DNA of 64,000 bases from Pseudovibrio sp000156235 (GTDB lineage Bacteria > Pseudomonadota > Alphaproteobacteria > Rhizobiales > Stappiaceae). The DNA lies in contig NZ_DS996806.1 in NCBI RefSeq assembly GCF_000156235.1, positions 1 through 64,000 of the forward strand, in the 5' to 3' direction. Below the pieces are notes generated by a model. The model saw only the letters and a list, made by a program, of their open reading frames with translations, was not told where the DNA came from and made no database searches. Shown here piece after piece: positions 51,954-60,097 of the stretch. The position numbers were made by a program, and so were the translations under genes. Position 1 is the stretch's first letter, and each line of letters starts with the position of its first letter.

Positions 51954-53327
51954 ATGCGGCTCTTGATCGTTGGAACGCTTGGCGGCCAGCTGACGACCGC
52001 AACCAAGATCGCTATGGAGCGTGGGGCGTCGGTCACTCATGCGCCAGGCACTCCTGAGGCTATGAAAGTTTTGCGCTCCGGTCAGGGTGCAGATCTTCTC
52101 ATGGTGGATGTCAACGAAGATATTGGCCAGCTGGTGGAGCTGACAGAGCGCGAACGTATTCATGTGCCACTCGTAGCGTGCGGGTTGGGAACGGATGCGC
52201 GCGCCGCGGTATCTGCTATCCGGGCTGGTGCGAAAGAGTACATTCCACTGCCACCGGATCCTGAGCTGATTGCTGCTGTTCTGGCTGCTGTTACCGAAGA
52301 GCGCGAAGATCTGATCTATCGCGACGCAGCTATGGCGAGTGTGATCAAGCTGGCTGAACAGGTCGCGCCTTCTGATGCGTCTGTGCTGATCACTGGTGAA
52401 TCCGGTAGTGGTAAGGAAGTGATTTCCCGCTTCCTGCACAGCAAGTCCAACCGCGCTGATAAGCCGTTCATCTCTATCAACTGTGCTGCCATTCCTGAGC
52501 ATCTTCTGGAGTCCGAGCTGTTCGGTCATGAGAAGGGGGCGTTTACCGGGGCTGTGGCGCGCCGTGTTGGTAAGTTTGAAGAGGCCAATGGCGGCACGTT
52601 GATGCTGGATGAGATTTCTGAAATGGATGTCCGTCTGCAAGCCAAGTTGCTGCGCGCTATTCAGGAGCGGGTGATCGATCGTGTTGGCGGTAGCCGTCCT
52701 GTGCCGGTTGATATTCGTATTATCGCAACGTCCAACCGTGATCTGGCTGAGGAAGTGCGTGCTGGCACGTTCCGCGAGGATTTGCTGTATCGCCTGAATG
52801 TGGTGAACCTGAAGCTTCCTGCACTGCGGGAGCGACCTGCGGATATTCTGGAGCTGGCGAGCCATTTCGTTGAGATTTATGCGAAAGCCAATGGCACCAA
52901 GCCGCTACCAATCTCTCAGGAAGGGCGCCAGTTGCTGCTGGCAAACCAATGGAAAGGCAACGTGCGCGAGCTGGAAAACACCATGCACCGCGCTGTTCTG
53001 CTTTCCTCTGGCGCTGAGATTGATGCAGATGCGATCCGTATGCCGGATGGGTCTCCAATTGCCATGGGCGCTGGTCAACAGACGGCAGCACGCGCGGCGC
53101 ATGCGGCGGAAGCAGCTTCGCGCAACATGGTTGGGCGTACAGTCGCTGATGTGGAGCGTGATCTCATTCTGGATACGCTGGATCACTGTCTGGGGAACCG
53201 GACCCATGCGGCAAAGATCCTCGGTATTTCGATCCGCACATTGCGTAACAAGCTGAACCTTTACACCAAAGAGGGTGTTGAAGTTCCAGGCCCGGGCGAA
53301 GCGCGCGCCGGCACCGCAGACGCGTAA
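51954..53327 (+). CDS. flbD: FlbD, sigma-54-dependent flagellar regulator
   Basis: 457-residue bacterial enhancer-binding protein. The N-terminal receiver-like domain (1-120) lacks the usual acidic pair (it reads LLIVGTLGG where active receivers have DD), as in Caulobacter FlbD, which works without orthodox phosphorylation. The AAA+ domain has Walker A GESGSGKE, the sigma-54 contact loop GAFTGA and Walker B GGTLMLDEIS. A Fis-type HTH closes it (NRTHAAKILGISIRTLRNKL). It should activate promoters like the one at 44163-44178. Confidence 0.94.
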   Translation: MRLLIVGTLGGQLTTATKIAMERGASVTHAPGTPEAMKVLRSGQGADLLMVDVNEDIGQLVELTERERIHVPLVACGLGTDARAAVSAIRAGAKEYIPLPPDPELIAAVLAAVTEEREDLIYRDAAMASVIKLAEQVAPSDASVLITGESGSGKEVISRFLHSKSNRADKPFISINCAAIPEHLLESELFGHEKGAFTGAVARRVGKFEEANGGTLMLDEISEMDVRLQAKLLRAIQERVIDRVGGSRPVPVDIRIIATSNRDLAEEVRAGTFREDLLYRLNVVNLKLPALRERPADILELASHFVEIYAKANGTKPLPISQEGRQLLLANQWKGNVRELENTMHRAVLLSSGAEIDADAIRMPDGSPIAMGAGQQTAARAAHAAEAASRNMVGRTVADVERDLILDTLDHCLGNRTHAAKILGISIRTLRNKLNLYTKEGVEVPGPGEARAGTADA

Positions 53328-53346
53328 GAACGGGTAGGGCACGAGA

Positions 53347-55521
53347 ATGTCTGAAGAGACAAACACACAAGCAGCTCAAGGGGGAGGCAACAGCACTCCT
53401 GCGGCTGCTGGCGTGCCCGGTCTAGGTGCTGCTGGTAACACCACCTTTTTCCGAGACCTTTGGGTTGCCATAAAACAGGGCGACTTGGGTCTTGCAGCAG
53501 GTGTGATGGTTATCCTTGTGATGCTCATCGTTCCGATGCCTGCGATGCTTCTGGACATGTTCCTTGCGATCTCGATCATCTTTTCCGTGATGATCCTTAT
53601 GGTGGGCTTGTTCATTCAGAAACCCCTTGAATTCTCTGCTTTTCCGACAGTTTTGCTGATTGCGACCATGTTGCGATTGGCGCTGAACATGGCGTCAACG
53701 CGTCTGATCCTGTCACATGGTCATGAGGGGGCAGATGCTGCTGGTAACGTGATTGCTGCGTTCGGCAGCTTTGTTATGGGCGGTAATTTTGTCATCGGGA
53801 TTATCGTCTTTGCGATCCTCGTGATTGTGAACTTCATCGTTATTACAAAGGGTTCCGGACGTATTGCCGAGGTTTCCGCCCGCTTTACGCTGGATGCGAT
53901 GCCCGGTAAGCAGATGGCGATTGATGCGGATCTGGGTGCAGGTCTGATCGATGAAGAAACAGCACGCACCCGCCGTAAGGAACTGGAAGCGGAATCCACC
54001 TTCTTTGGCTCCATGGATGGTGCTTCCAAGTTCGTTCGTGGTGATGCGATTGCCGGTCTGATGATCACGTTTATCAACGTGATTGGCGGCATCGTTATTG
54101 GTGTGATGCAGCAGAACCTGACTTTTGCGCAGGCTGCTGAGAACTACACGCTGCTGACAATTGGTGATGGTCTGGTCTCCCAGATCCCGGCGCTTATCGT
54201 TTCTACCGCTGCGGGTATTCTGGTTTCCAAAGCAGGTGTTGAAGGCGCAGCGGATAAAGCGCTTGTTACGCAGTTTACGGGCTATCCAAAAGCGCTTGGC
54301 ATGTCCGCGTTTGTGATGGTGGTTCTGTCGTTCCTGCCAGGGATGCCTATGATCCCGTTTCTGGCTCTTGCTGGTGCTGCTGGTTACATGGCACGGCAGG
54401 CGAGTAAGCGGCAGGCGATTGAGAAGGCGGAGGAAGTGGCTGCTCAGGTGGAAGCTGAAGCGCCGGAAGAGCCTCAGGAAGCGCCAATCTCTGATAGCCT
54501 GAAGATGGACGTGCTGCGCATTGAGCTGGGCTATGCGCTGCTGCCAATCATCAATGGCCGTAACAAGCAGGAAACGGATCAGGTTACCGAGCAGATTAAG
54601 GCTCTTCGCCGCCAGATTGCCTCTGATATGGGCGTGATTATGCCATCCGTGCGTATTCTGGATAACATCCAGCTGGGCGCGAATGACTATATGATCAAGG
54701 TGAAGGAAGTGGATGCCGGTGGCGGTTCGCTGTTCCCGAACCAGTTTATGGTTATGGATCCCGCCGGTGGGCAGGTGCGCTTGCCGGGAACGCATACCAC
54801 TGAGCCGACCTTTGGCCTGCCTGCGACCTGGGTTGAGGCGCAGTATCGTGAGGAAGCGAACCTGCTGGGTTACACGGTGGTTGATCCGGCGACAGTGATC
54901 TCCACACACCTGACAGAAACAATCAAGTCACACATTTCCGAGTTGCTCACCTATGCTGATGTTCAGGTTCTGTTGAAGAAGCTGGATGAGGAGCAGTCGA
55001 AGCTGGTTGAGGACATCGTTCCAACCCAGATTTCCATCTCCGGTATTCAGCGCGTGCTTCAGGCGCTGCTGGAAGAGCGGATTTCCATTCGTGATCTCGG
55101 CACCATTCTTGAAGGTATTGCAGAAGCTATCGGCTCTACACGTAACCCGAATGCGATTGCTGAGCATGTACGCACGCGTCTGGCTCGTCAGATCTGTGCA
55201 GCCAATCAGGCACCGGGTGGGTATCTGCCACTGATCAGCCTGAGTCCTCAGTGGGAATCTGCATTCCTTGAGAGCATCATCGGGGATGGCGATGACCGCC
55301 AACTGGCGATGGCACCGTCCAAGCTGCAGGAGTTTGTTGGTCTGGTGCGCGATGCTTATGATGCTGCGGCCAATCAGGGTGAAGTGCCCGTTCTCTTGTG
55401 TTCTGCGCAATCCCGTCCGTTCGTTCGCTCTATCGTTGAGCGCTTCAGAGCGCATACGTTTGTGATGAGCCAGAACGAGGTTCATCCGCGGGCACGCCTG
55501 AAAACAGTGGCAACCATCTAG
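53347..55521 (+). CDS. flhA: flagellar export gate protein FlhA
   Basis: 724-residue central component of the flagellar type III export gate. About eight membrane helices span 35-345, including the FHIPEP-type segment rendered here as RIAEVSARFTLDAMPGKQMAIDADLGAGLI, followed by a large cytoplasmic domain that forms the nonameric docking ring. Length and motifs are normal. It lies 20 bases after flbD. A perfect 7-bp hairpin at 55522-55544 follows its stop. Confidence 0.96.
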   Translation: MSEETNTQAAQGGGNSTPAAAGVPGLGAAGNTTFFRDLWVAIKQGDLGLAAGVMVILVMLIVPMPAMLLDMFLAISIIFSVMILMVGLFIQKPLEFSAFPTVLLIATMLRLALNMASTRLILSHGHEGADAAGNVIAAFGSFVMGGNFVIGIIVFAILVIVNFIVITKGSGRIAEVSARFTLDAMPGKQMAIDADLGAGLIDEETARTRRKELEAESTFFGSMDGASKFVRGDAIAGLMITFINVIGGIVIGVMQQNLTFAQAAENYTLLTIGDGLVSQIPALIVSTAAGILVSKAGVEGAADKALVTQFTGYPKALGMSAFVMVVLSFLPGMPMIPFLALAGAAGYMARQASKRQAIEKAEEVAAQVEAEAPEEPQEAPISDSLKMDVLRIELGYALLPIINGRNKQETDQVTEQIKALRRQIASDMGVIMPSVRILDNIQLGANDYMIKVKEVDAGGGSLFPNQFMVMDPAGGQVRLPGTHTTEPTFGLPATWVEAQYREEANLLGYTVVDPATVISTHLTETIKSHISELLTYADVQVLLKKLDEEQSKLVEDIVPTQISISGIQRVLQALLEERISIRDLGTILEGIAEAIGSTRNPNAIAEHVRTRLARQICAANQAPGGYLPLISLSPQWESAFLESIIGDGDDRQLAMAPSKLQEFVGLVRDAYDAAANQGEVPVLLCSAQSRPFVRSIVERFRAHTFVMSQNEVHPRARLKTVATI

Positions 55522-55544
55522 GATCTCAAGTGTTTCGTGAGATC
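55522..55544 (+). terminator. hairpin after flhA, no T run
   Basis: GATCTCA (55522-55528) pairs with TGAGATC (55538-55544) around a 9-nt loop, directly after the flhA stop. Without a T run it is a weak or rho-assisted terminator, or an mRNA-stabilising end. Confidence 0.45.
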
Positions 55545-55615
55545 GGCACACTTGCGGCCTTCATATCTTCCCGTTACCCAAAGAGCGTTGTTTATTCCTA
55601 ATTTGAGAGAGTGAC

Positions 55616-56224
55616 ATGGCGCATATTCAACTGGACCTTGATGGATACACAGACTTGCCGGAAGGCAAAATCGCAACTGTTGTGACGCATCTGGAAATGT
55701 TGGAGAAACCTGCGCTCAAACTGATTGATCGCCCTGATCTGTCGCTTCAACAGGCAGATAAGATCGACCCTGAGACGTATCGCAAGCTCTTCAGGCGTGT
55801 TGGTGAGCCGTGGCTATGGTTTGCTCGTCTCGTCATGAGTGATGAAGAGCTGGAAGCGACACTCAACAAGCCGACCAATGAGTTCTACTTTGCGATGAAG
55901 GATGGTGAACCTGTTGGCATGGTGGAGCTGAACGTTGCCAAGGAAGATGAAGTTACTCTGAGTTACTTCGGCCTTGTGCCGGAGGCTGTTGGCGGTGGTG
56001 CCGGGCGTTGGCTGATGAATCATGCCATTACACAAGCTTTCTCCCGTCCAACGGTGAAGCGCTTCTGGCTGCATACTTGCACAGGGGATAGCCCACAGGC
56101 GCTGCAGTTTTATATTCGCAGCGGATTTAAGCCGTTCAAACGCGCAATTGAAGTGGCAGATGATCCACGTGTACTCGGTGTTTTGAGCCCGGCTAGTGCT
56201 CCTCATGTTCCGTTTTTGTCATAG
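55616..56224 (+). CDS. GNAT-family N-acetyltransferase
   Basis: 202-residue acetyl-CoA-dependent acetyltransferase. The GNAT core is at about 65-180: FYFAMKDGEPVGMVELNV, LSYFGLVPEAVGGGAGRWLMNHAI (the CoA-binding Q/R-x-x-G-x-G/A region, here GGGAGRW) and QALQFYIRSGFKPF. The substrate is unknown. It follows flhA by 94 bp with AGAGAG before its ATG; no functional tie to motility is evident. Confidence 0.85.
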   Translation: MAHIQLDLDGYTDLPEGKIATVVTHLEMLEKPALKLIDRPDLSLQQADKIDPETYRKLFRRVGEPWLWFARLVMSDEELEATLNKPTNEFYFAMKDGEPVGMVELNVAKEDEVTLSYFGLVPEAVGGGAGRWLMNHAITQAFSRPTVKRFWLHTCTGDSPQALQFYIRSGFKPFKRAIEVADDPRVLGVLSPASAPHVPFLS

Positions 56225-56239
56225 AACAGAACAGGTTGC

Positions 56240-56335
56240 TGCATCGCCGTTTTGAAGGTTGTCGATGCACTGGTATCAACTTGTGATGATTTGCTGGCAC
56301 AACCTGAGTGTTGTGCCGCAGAGCCTGCGCAGGCT
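56240..56335. repeat. cluster of three inverted repeats
   Basis: In the 312-bp spacer after the GNAT gene: TGCATCG (56240-56246) with CGATGCA (56263-56269); GGCACAAC (56296-56303) with GTTGTGCC (56310-56317) around CTGAGT; and the perfect 14-bp palindrome AGCCTGCGCAGGCT (56322-56335). None is followed by a T run. They could be operators or a folded RNA. The rest of the spacer to 56536 has no gene. Confidence 0.5.
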
Positions 56336-56536
56336 TGGTATTGGAAAACTGCCCCAAAACGGGACAGTTAGTGAGGTTTCATTAGAGTTTTATCTAGGAT
56401 GTGTTAGTTTCCTTTTACCATGTACCTTTGATTAATCGTGGAAGATGTGTGAGGGCTGCACTTTACATGATTGGTTGTACGTAGGTTGGGGTGCGGTTGA
56501 AACGGGGTGAGTTCAGCCGGATATTCGGGAGCTGCC

Positions 56537-57166
56537 ATGTCTGAGCTACATGACAACGTTGTGCCTCATGAGAAGGTACGGTCACTGAGAGATAGCATTC
56601 GCAAAGTTCGTGTTGCGGAGATGGAACGGACTGACGTTGTTGTGAGCCTGCAAGAGAGTGAGAAGGCCCGCCTTGAACTGCTCAGCGAAGAGCTGATTGA
56701 TGTGTTCAAGGAAGTTCCTGAAGATGATGATCAGTTTTCCTTCCAGATTGTTCCGGGCACTCAGCCTCGTCTCTGGATCGACATGACCAGCCACGTGCTA
56801 ATGGGCCGTGACCGCCATTCCTATCGCTTTGTGAAGGAAACCCGTCTGGGCCGGATGGTTCTGCTGGAAACTGCTGATATCGACGATATGGCGGACTGCA
56901 TTACTGAGTACATTGCAGAGCGGATCATCGAGAAAGAGCGTGCGTTGGAAGCGGATTGGATGCTGAACCGCATTCGCCAGCAGGATGTGCCCAGTGGCAA
57001 AAAGCTGGATCAGCTGAAGCAGGATACATCAGGCAAAGCAGTTGCAGCTAAGCCAAATAAGGCGAGGGATATGTTTATCCTGTTCTGCGGATTGCTGATG
57101 GGCGCGGTTATTGGTGCTGTTGGCCTTGTCGCGCTGGCTCTTTATGCCAACCCGTTTGCCGGGTAA
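56537..57166 (+). CDS. conserved-looking tail-anchored membrane protein, unknown function
   Basis: 209-residue protein. The N-terminal about 180 residues are soluble and charged (KVRSLRDSIRKVRVAEMERTDVV, then a DDQFSFQIVPGTQPRLWIDM segment and a helix around DMADCITEYIAERIIEKERA). One membrane helix lies near the C terminus (about 186-206). It would therefore be a tail-anchored inner-membrane protein with its body in the cytoplasm. I do not recognise the family with certainty. ATG 56537 follows GGGAG; the frame opens 30 bases earlier. Confidence 0.7.
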   Translation: MSELHDNVVPHEKVRSLRDSIRKVRVAEMERTDVVVSLQESEKARLELLSEELIDVFKEVPEDDDQFSFQIVPGTQPRLWIDMTSHVLMGRDRHSYRFVKETRLGRMVLLETADIDDMADCITEYIAERIIEKERALEADWMLNRIRQQDVPSGKKLDQLKQDTSGKAVAAKPNKARDMFILFCGLLMGAVIGAVGLVALALYANPFAG

Positions 57167-57175
57167 CGCTTTTAT

Positions 57176-57258
57176 GAGAGGCACCTAAATCAGTTTTCGT
57201 ATCTTTATCCGAAGACCGTTTTCACTGTTCGGAGATACGAGGCAGATGCCTCTCTTTT
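57176..57258 (+). terminator. nested long hairpin between convergent genes
   Basis: Outer stem GAGAGGCA (57176-57183) with TGCCTCTC (57247-57254) followed by TTTT. Inside it CGTATCT (57198-57204) pairs with AGATACG (57233-57239) and CCGAA (57209-57213) with TTCGG (57228-57232), with a 4-nt bulge. It starts 10 bases after the stop of the membrane-protein gene and should terminate its transcript. The two-layer form is larger than an ordinary terminator. Confidence 0.65.
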
Positions 57259-57277
57259 GCTAATTCTCTGATTGCTT

Positions 57278-58213
57278 TCAGGCGGCTTGTCTCAGGCCGG
57301 GAATAGACAGGTCGTGTTGTGCGATGTGATGCACACCTTCGTTCGCTGTCGTAAAGCCGCGTTCTTCCATAATGCAAGACCAGCCACTGCCATCCTTTTC
57401 AATGGTGAAGAGGTTGTAGCGGGCAGGCGGCTTGTGACTGCTGAGGCCATTGGAAGCCGATGGAACACAGATAACTGGCACTGGGCCTTCTGGTCCATTG
57501 ATCTCCATGCGGGTGGCGCGGTGGGTGTGGCCGTGCAGGATCAGCTCAGCGCCGTGCTCTGCAATGATGTTGCGGAAGCGGCTGGAGCCAACGAGACGCT
57601 TGTACCAGGAAGTTGCGTTGCGCACCGGCGGATGGTGCAGCATAACAACGCGGAAATCGCCTCGTTCCTTCGCATGGCGCAGCTGATCGGCTAGCTCACG
57701 CAGCTGATTGGCGCTGATGTGGCCGGTTGCCATGAACGGACCAGTCGCCTTGGCCGTTGAGAGGCCGATGATGGTGACGTTGCTGCGTCTGCGCACAAAT
57801 GGGAAGTGTGGGTCTGTGCCCAGTGGAGGCGTGAGCCCCAGATCCGGATCACTCTGCATGTAAGGACGCCAGGCGCCATACGCTTGCTTGAGTGCGCCTG
57901 GAACATAGGCGTCGTGATTGCCGGGTGTCAGGGAGAGATTTTCCGGAGAGCCTACGGTTGCGAGCCAGTCTTTGGCTCCAGCAACCTCTTTAGGCAGTGC
58001 GATATTGACCAGATCTCCGCAAAGAGCAATGTGATCTGGCTGCTGAGCATGAATATCGCGTATCAGCGCATCCAAATAGGAGTTGGTCATTGCGTGGGCG
58101 CGGTTGCGCCGCCAATTTATATAACCAAGAATGCGCTTTGAGACGAGCTGGACGGGCTGTACGTCCGGCAACGGGCCCAGATGTGGGTCAGATATGTGTA
58201 CAAGCTTAAACAT
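57278..58213 (-). CDS. calcineurin-like metallophosphoesterase
   Basis: 311-residue two-metal phosphoesterase. The five motifs are present: HISDPHLG, ALCGDLVN, TPGNHDAY, VMLHHPP and LHGHTH. Close to the cAMP phosphodiesterase/CpdA-like and UDP-diacylglucosamine-hydrolase-like group, so the substrate may be a cyclic nucleotide or a phospholipid precursor, but this is not decidable. Monocistronic, convergent with the membrane protein upstream in coordinates. ATG 58213 opens with MFKLVHISDPHLG, the expected N terminus. Confidence 0.9.
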   Translation of the reverse strand: MFKLVHISDPHLGPLPDVQPVQLVSKRILGYINWRRNRAHAMTNSYLDALIRDIHAQQPDHIALCGDLVNIALPKEVAGAKDWLATVGSPENLSLTPGNHDAYVPGALKQAYGAWRPYMQSDPDLGLTPPLGTDPHFPFVRRRSNVTIIGLSTAKATGPFMATGHISANQLRELADQLRHAKERGDFRVVMLHHPPVRNATSWYKRLVGSSRFRNIIAEHGAELILHGHTHRATRMEINGPEGPVPVICVPSASNGLSSHKPPARYNLFTIEKDGSGWSCIMEERGFTTANEGVHHIAQHDLSIPGLRQAA

Positions 58214-58323
58214 AGCCTGCGCATCATCGCTGCATTGCGCCTGAGGTCAAGGAATTTTCCTTAATTCGGAGAATTACCCTCAAGCGCCTTTAACAGATCT
58301 GCAACACTGAACTCGAATTTGCC

Positions 58324-58440
58324 TTAAAGGCAAGAAGATGGACGCAGAACAGCATTGTCGTGGGTGTTTGCAGTGTTTACTGCTGGTGCCCAATGGAAGC
58401 GTTTTGTACGACGGAAGCGTGCGAGAACTTTAGTAAGCAT
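58324..58440 (-). CDS. possible small basic protein, 38 residues
   Basis: Short open frame MLTKVLARFRRTKRFHWAPA plus 18 more residues, ending in TAA at 58324. AGGAG lies 8-10 bases before the ATG, a better ribosome site than many of the long genes here have. The basic N-terminal helix resembles that of small DUF1127-type proteins, but the rest does not match. It lies in a 442-bp spacer between the phosphoesterase and Nudix genes, where nothing else is coding. Confidence 0.4.
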   Translation of the reverse strand: MLTKVLARFRRTKRFHWAPAVNTANTHDNAVLRPSSCL

Positions 58441-58655
58441 GACGTATTTCTCCTGCGATTTGGGAAACGCGGATTAGGTGTCTATTATAAGTAGGTGATG
58501 GGGCCGCCCTGATTAATTTTTGGGCGTATGCTTATTCTTTGATCTCTTTCTACGCCGATCCTGAGGGTTGTGTAGTGTTAGTTTTGCAAGGGTGGTATGC
58601 ACTTTTTGCATGAATGATATTTCAGATTTTTATCTTGTGATATCAGACGGTTATA

Positions 58656-59144
58656 ATGAATGTGAGGCTGTGCGTGGCGAGCTTTAAAACGCGAATAATC
58701 AACATACTCGTGCAATGTGCTGCACTTTTGAGTCGCGGCATGACGCTAGGAGCGCGCGTTGCGGCATTTGACGATGAAAACCGAGTCCTTCTCGTGCGTC
58801 ATCAGTACTTGCCGGGCTGGTATTTTCCAGGTGGCGGAGTTGATTCCGGAGAGACCATGGCGGAGGCTGCACGCCGCGAGCTGGCGGAAGAAACCGGTTA
58901 TGGTTGCGGGCCAGATGTGACGCTTGTTTCCATGCATCTCAACAAGGGTGGAACTGGCCGCGATCATGTGGGGCTCTTCAAAGTGAAGCTCACGGAGCAG
59001 GATCCAAACTGGAAAAGACCTTCCATGGAAATCTCTGATCTGCAGCTGTTTGCGCTGGATGCCTTGCCGGATGATGTGAGCCCGGCGACGCAGCGTCGGC
59101 TGCAGGAAATGGCGGGTGAGGCTGAGCCTAATCCGTATTGGTAG
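58656..59144 (+). CDS. Nudix hydrolase
   Basis: 162-residue Nudix family hydrolase. The Nudix box GGGVDSGETMAEAARRELAEETGYG fits G-x5-E-x7-R-E-x2-E-E-x-G and all catalytic Glu/Arg are present. The N-terminal helix (about 1-28) before MTLGARVAAFDD is usual for this alphaproteobacterial subgroup, which supports the start at 58656. It cleaves a nucleoside diphosphate derivative; which one is unknown. Monocistronic. Confidence 0.9.
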   Translation: MNVRLCVASFKTRIINILVQCAALLSRGMTLGARVAAFDDENRVLLVRHQYLPGWYFPGGGVDSGETMAEAARRELAEETGYGCGPDVTLVSMHLNKGGTGRDHVGLFKVKLTEQDPNWKRPSMEISDLQLFALDALPDDVSPATQRRLQEMAGEAEPNPYW

Positions 59145-59330
59145 TTGTTTTTCAAAGACCTAGCTGAAGCTGGTCTACGACTAACGAATACGCATCTGCA
59201 CTTAGTTTTGTGCTTTACGACAGAAAATTTGCGTGTTACGTAAGCAGGTGAAATTATATTTCGTGTGCTCTCGCATGCGATGAACCGAGAAACTGGGGTA
59301 CAGACCTTATGGCAATTTGCTGGGAACAGC
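59145..59330. other. spacer before structured leader
   Basis: No gene seen. It is likely to hold the promoter of the leader and GNAT gene that follow. Confidence 0.4.
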
Positions 59331-59455
59331 GACGACGAATGAACGCGCGGGACATGCTCTCGCGTGGTGCTTCGTGCCGTCCTTTCCTCAGTGTGCTCCC
59401 AACATCGGTCTAACTGCCCGAGCCACACGGATCGACGGTCTTCCTCCTTCGATTT
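59331..59455 (+). ncRNA. structured 5' leader of the GNAT gene, possible riboregulator
   Basis: A long imperfect hairpin is evident: ACGAA (59335-59339) with TTCGT (59371-59375), then after a 4/4 internal loop CGCGCGGGA (59344-59352) with TCTCGCGTG (59358-59366), loop CATGC. A second, shorter stem (TCGGTC with GATCGA) lies downstream, then a pyrimidine tract CTTCCTCC that is complementary to a Shine-Dalgarno. A 24-codon frame opens at ATG 59339 inside the hairpin and stops at TAA before the second stem. This resembles a regulatory leader. The alphaproteobacterial speF element is one candidate, from memory of gene context only. Confidence 0.45.
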
Positions 59456-59467
59456 GTGGTGTGTAAA

Positions 59468-60043
59468 ATGACAGTTTCAAAATGGCTGGTGCGGCAGGAA
59501 ACCCCAGCAGACTTTCTCGAGATAGAGCAGATGCAAGCCGAGGCCTTTGGCCCTGCGCGGTTTGAGCGGACAGCGTTCAAAATCCGGGATGGGGTGCAGC
59601 AGGCTTCACATTTGTGCTTTGTTGGCGAGCAGAACGGTGAGATTGCCGGGTCTGTGAAACTTACCCCGATTATGGTTGGTACTCAGAAGAGTATGTTGCT
59701 TGGACCGTTGACCGTGAAGGCTACCTTCAAAGGGCAGGGGCTTGGACGGTTGCTGCTGACGACCGTCGCTGAGGAAGCCAAGGCGCAGGGCGTTCAGTCG
59801 ATCTTGCTGGTGGGCGACCATCCCTACTACGGGCCGCATGGCTATGAGCAGGTGCCACATGGGCAGATCACTCTGCCGGGGCCTGTTGATCCGGATCGGT
59901 TGCTTGTTCTGATGTTGCAGGACGAGGCTATGCCAGTTGGACATGTTTCTGGTGGGCATACGAAGCCAGCGCTGGTGGCAAGCAAGCAGACAGAAGGGCA
60001 ACTGCTGGATATGATGCAGGGCTCTCTTGCTATGGCGACTTAA
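59468..60043 (+). CDS. GNAT-family N-acetyltransferase
   Basis: 191-residue acetyltransferase of the YhbS-like type: VRQETPADFLEIEQMQAEAFG at the N terminus, the CoA-binding LGPLTVKATFKGQGLGRLLL and GDHPYYGPHGYEQVP near 120-135. In some Rhizobiales a related gene follows ornithine decarboxylase; here no decarboxylase is present. ATG 59468 is chosen over two GTG codons at 59456 and 59459. No Shine-Dalgarno is obvious, which suits control by the structured leader. Confidence 0.87.
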   Translation: MTVSKWLVRQETPADFLEIEQMQAEAFGPARFERTAFKIRDGVQQASHLCFVGEQNGEIAGSVKLTPIMVGTQKSMLLGPLTVKATFKGQGLGRLLLTTVAEEAKAQGVQSILLVGDHPYYGPHGYEQVPHGQITLPGPVDPDRLLVLMLQDEAMPVGHVSGGHTKPALVASKQTEGQLLDMMQGSLAMAT

Positions 60044-60097
60044 TCCGCGGCATGGCCATACTCATTTCCCAACACCATTTTCCCAAAACACTTCGTT

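Noticed and set aside
59375..59395. GAGGAAAG on the minus strand, which recalls the start of RNase P RNA
   Set aside because: The remaining conserved RNase P segments are absent on either side.
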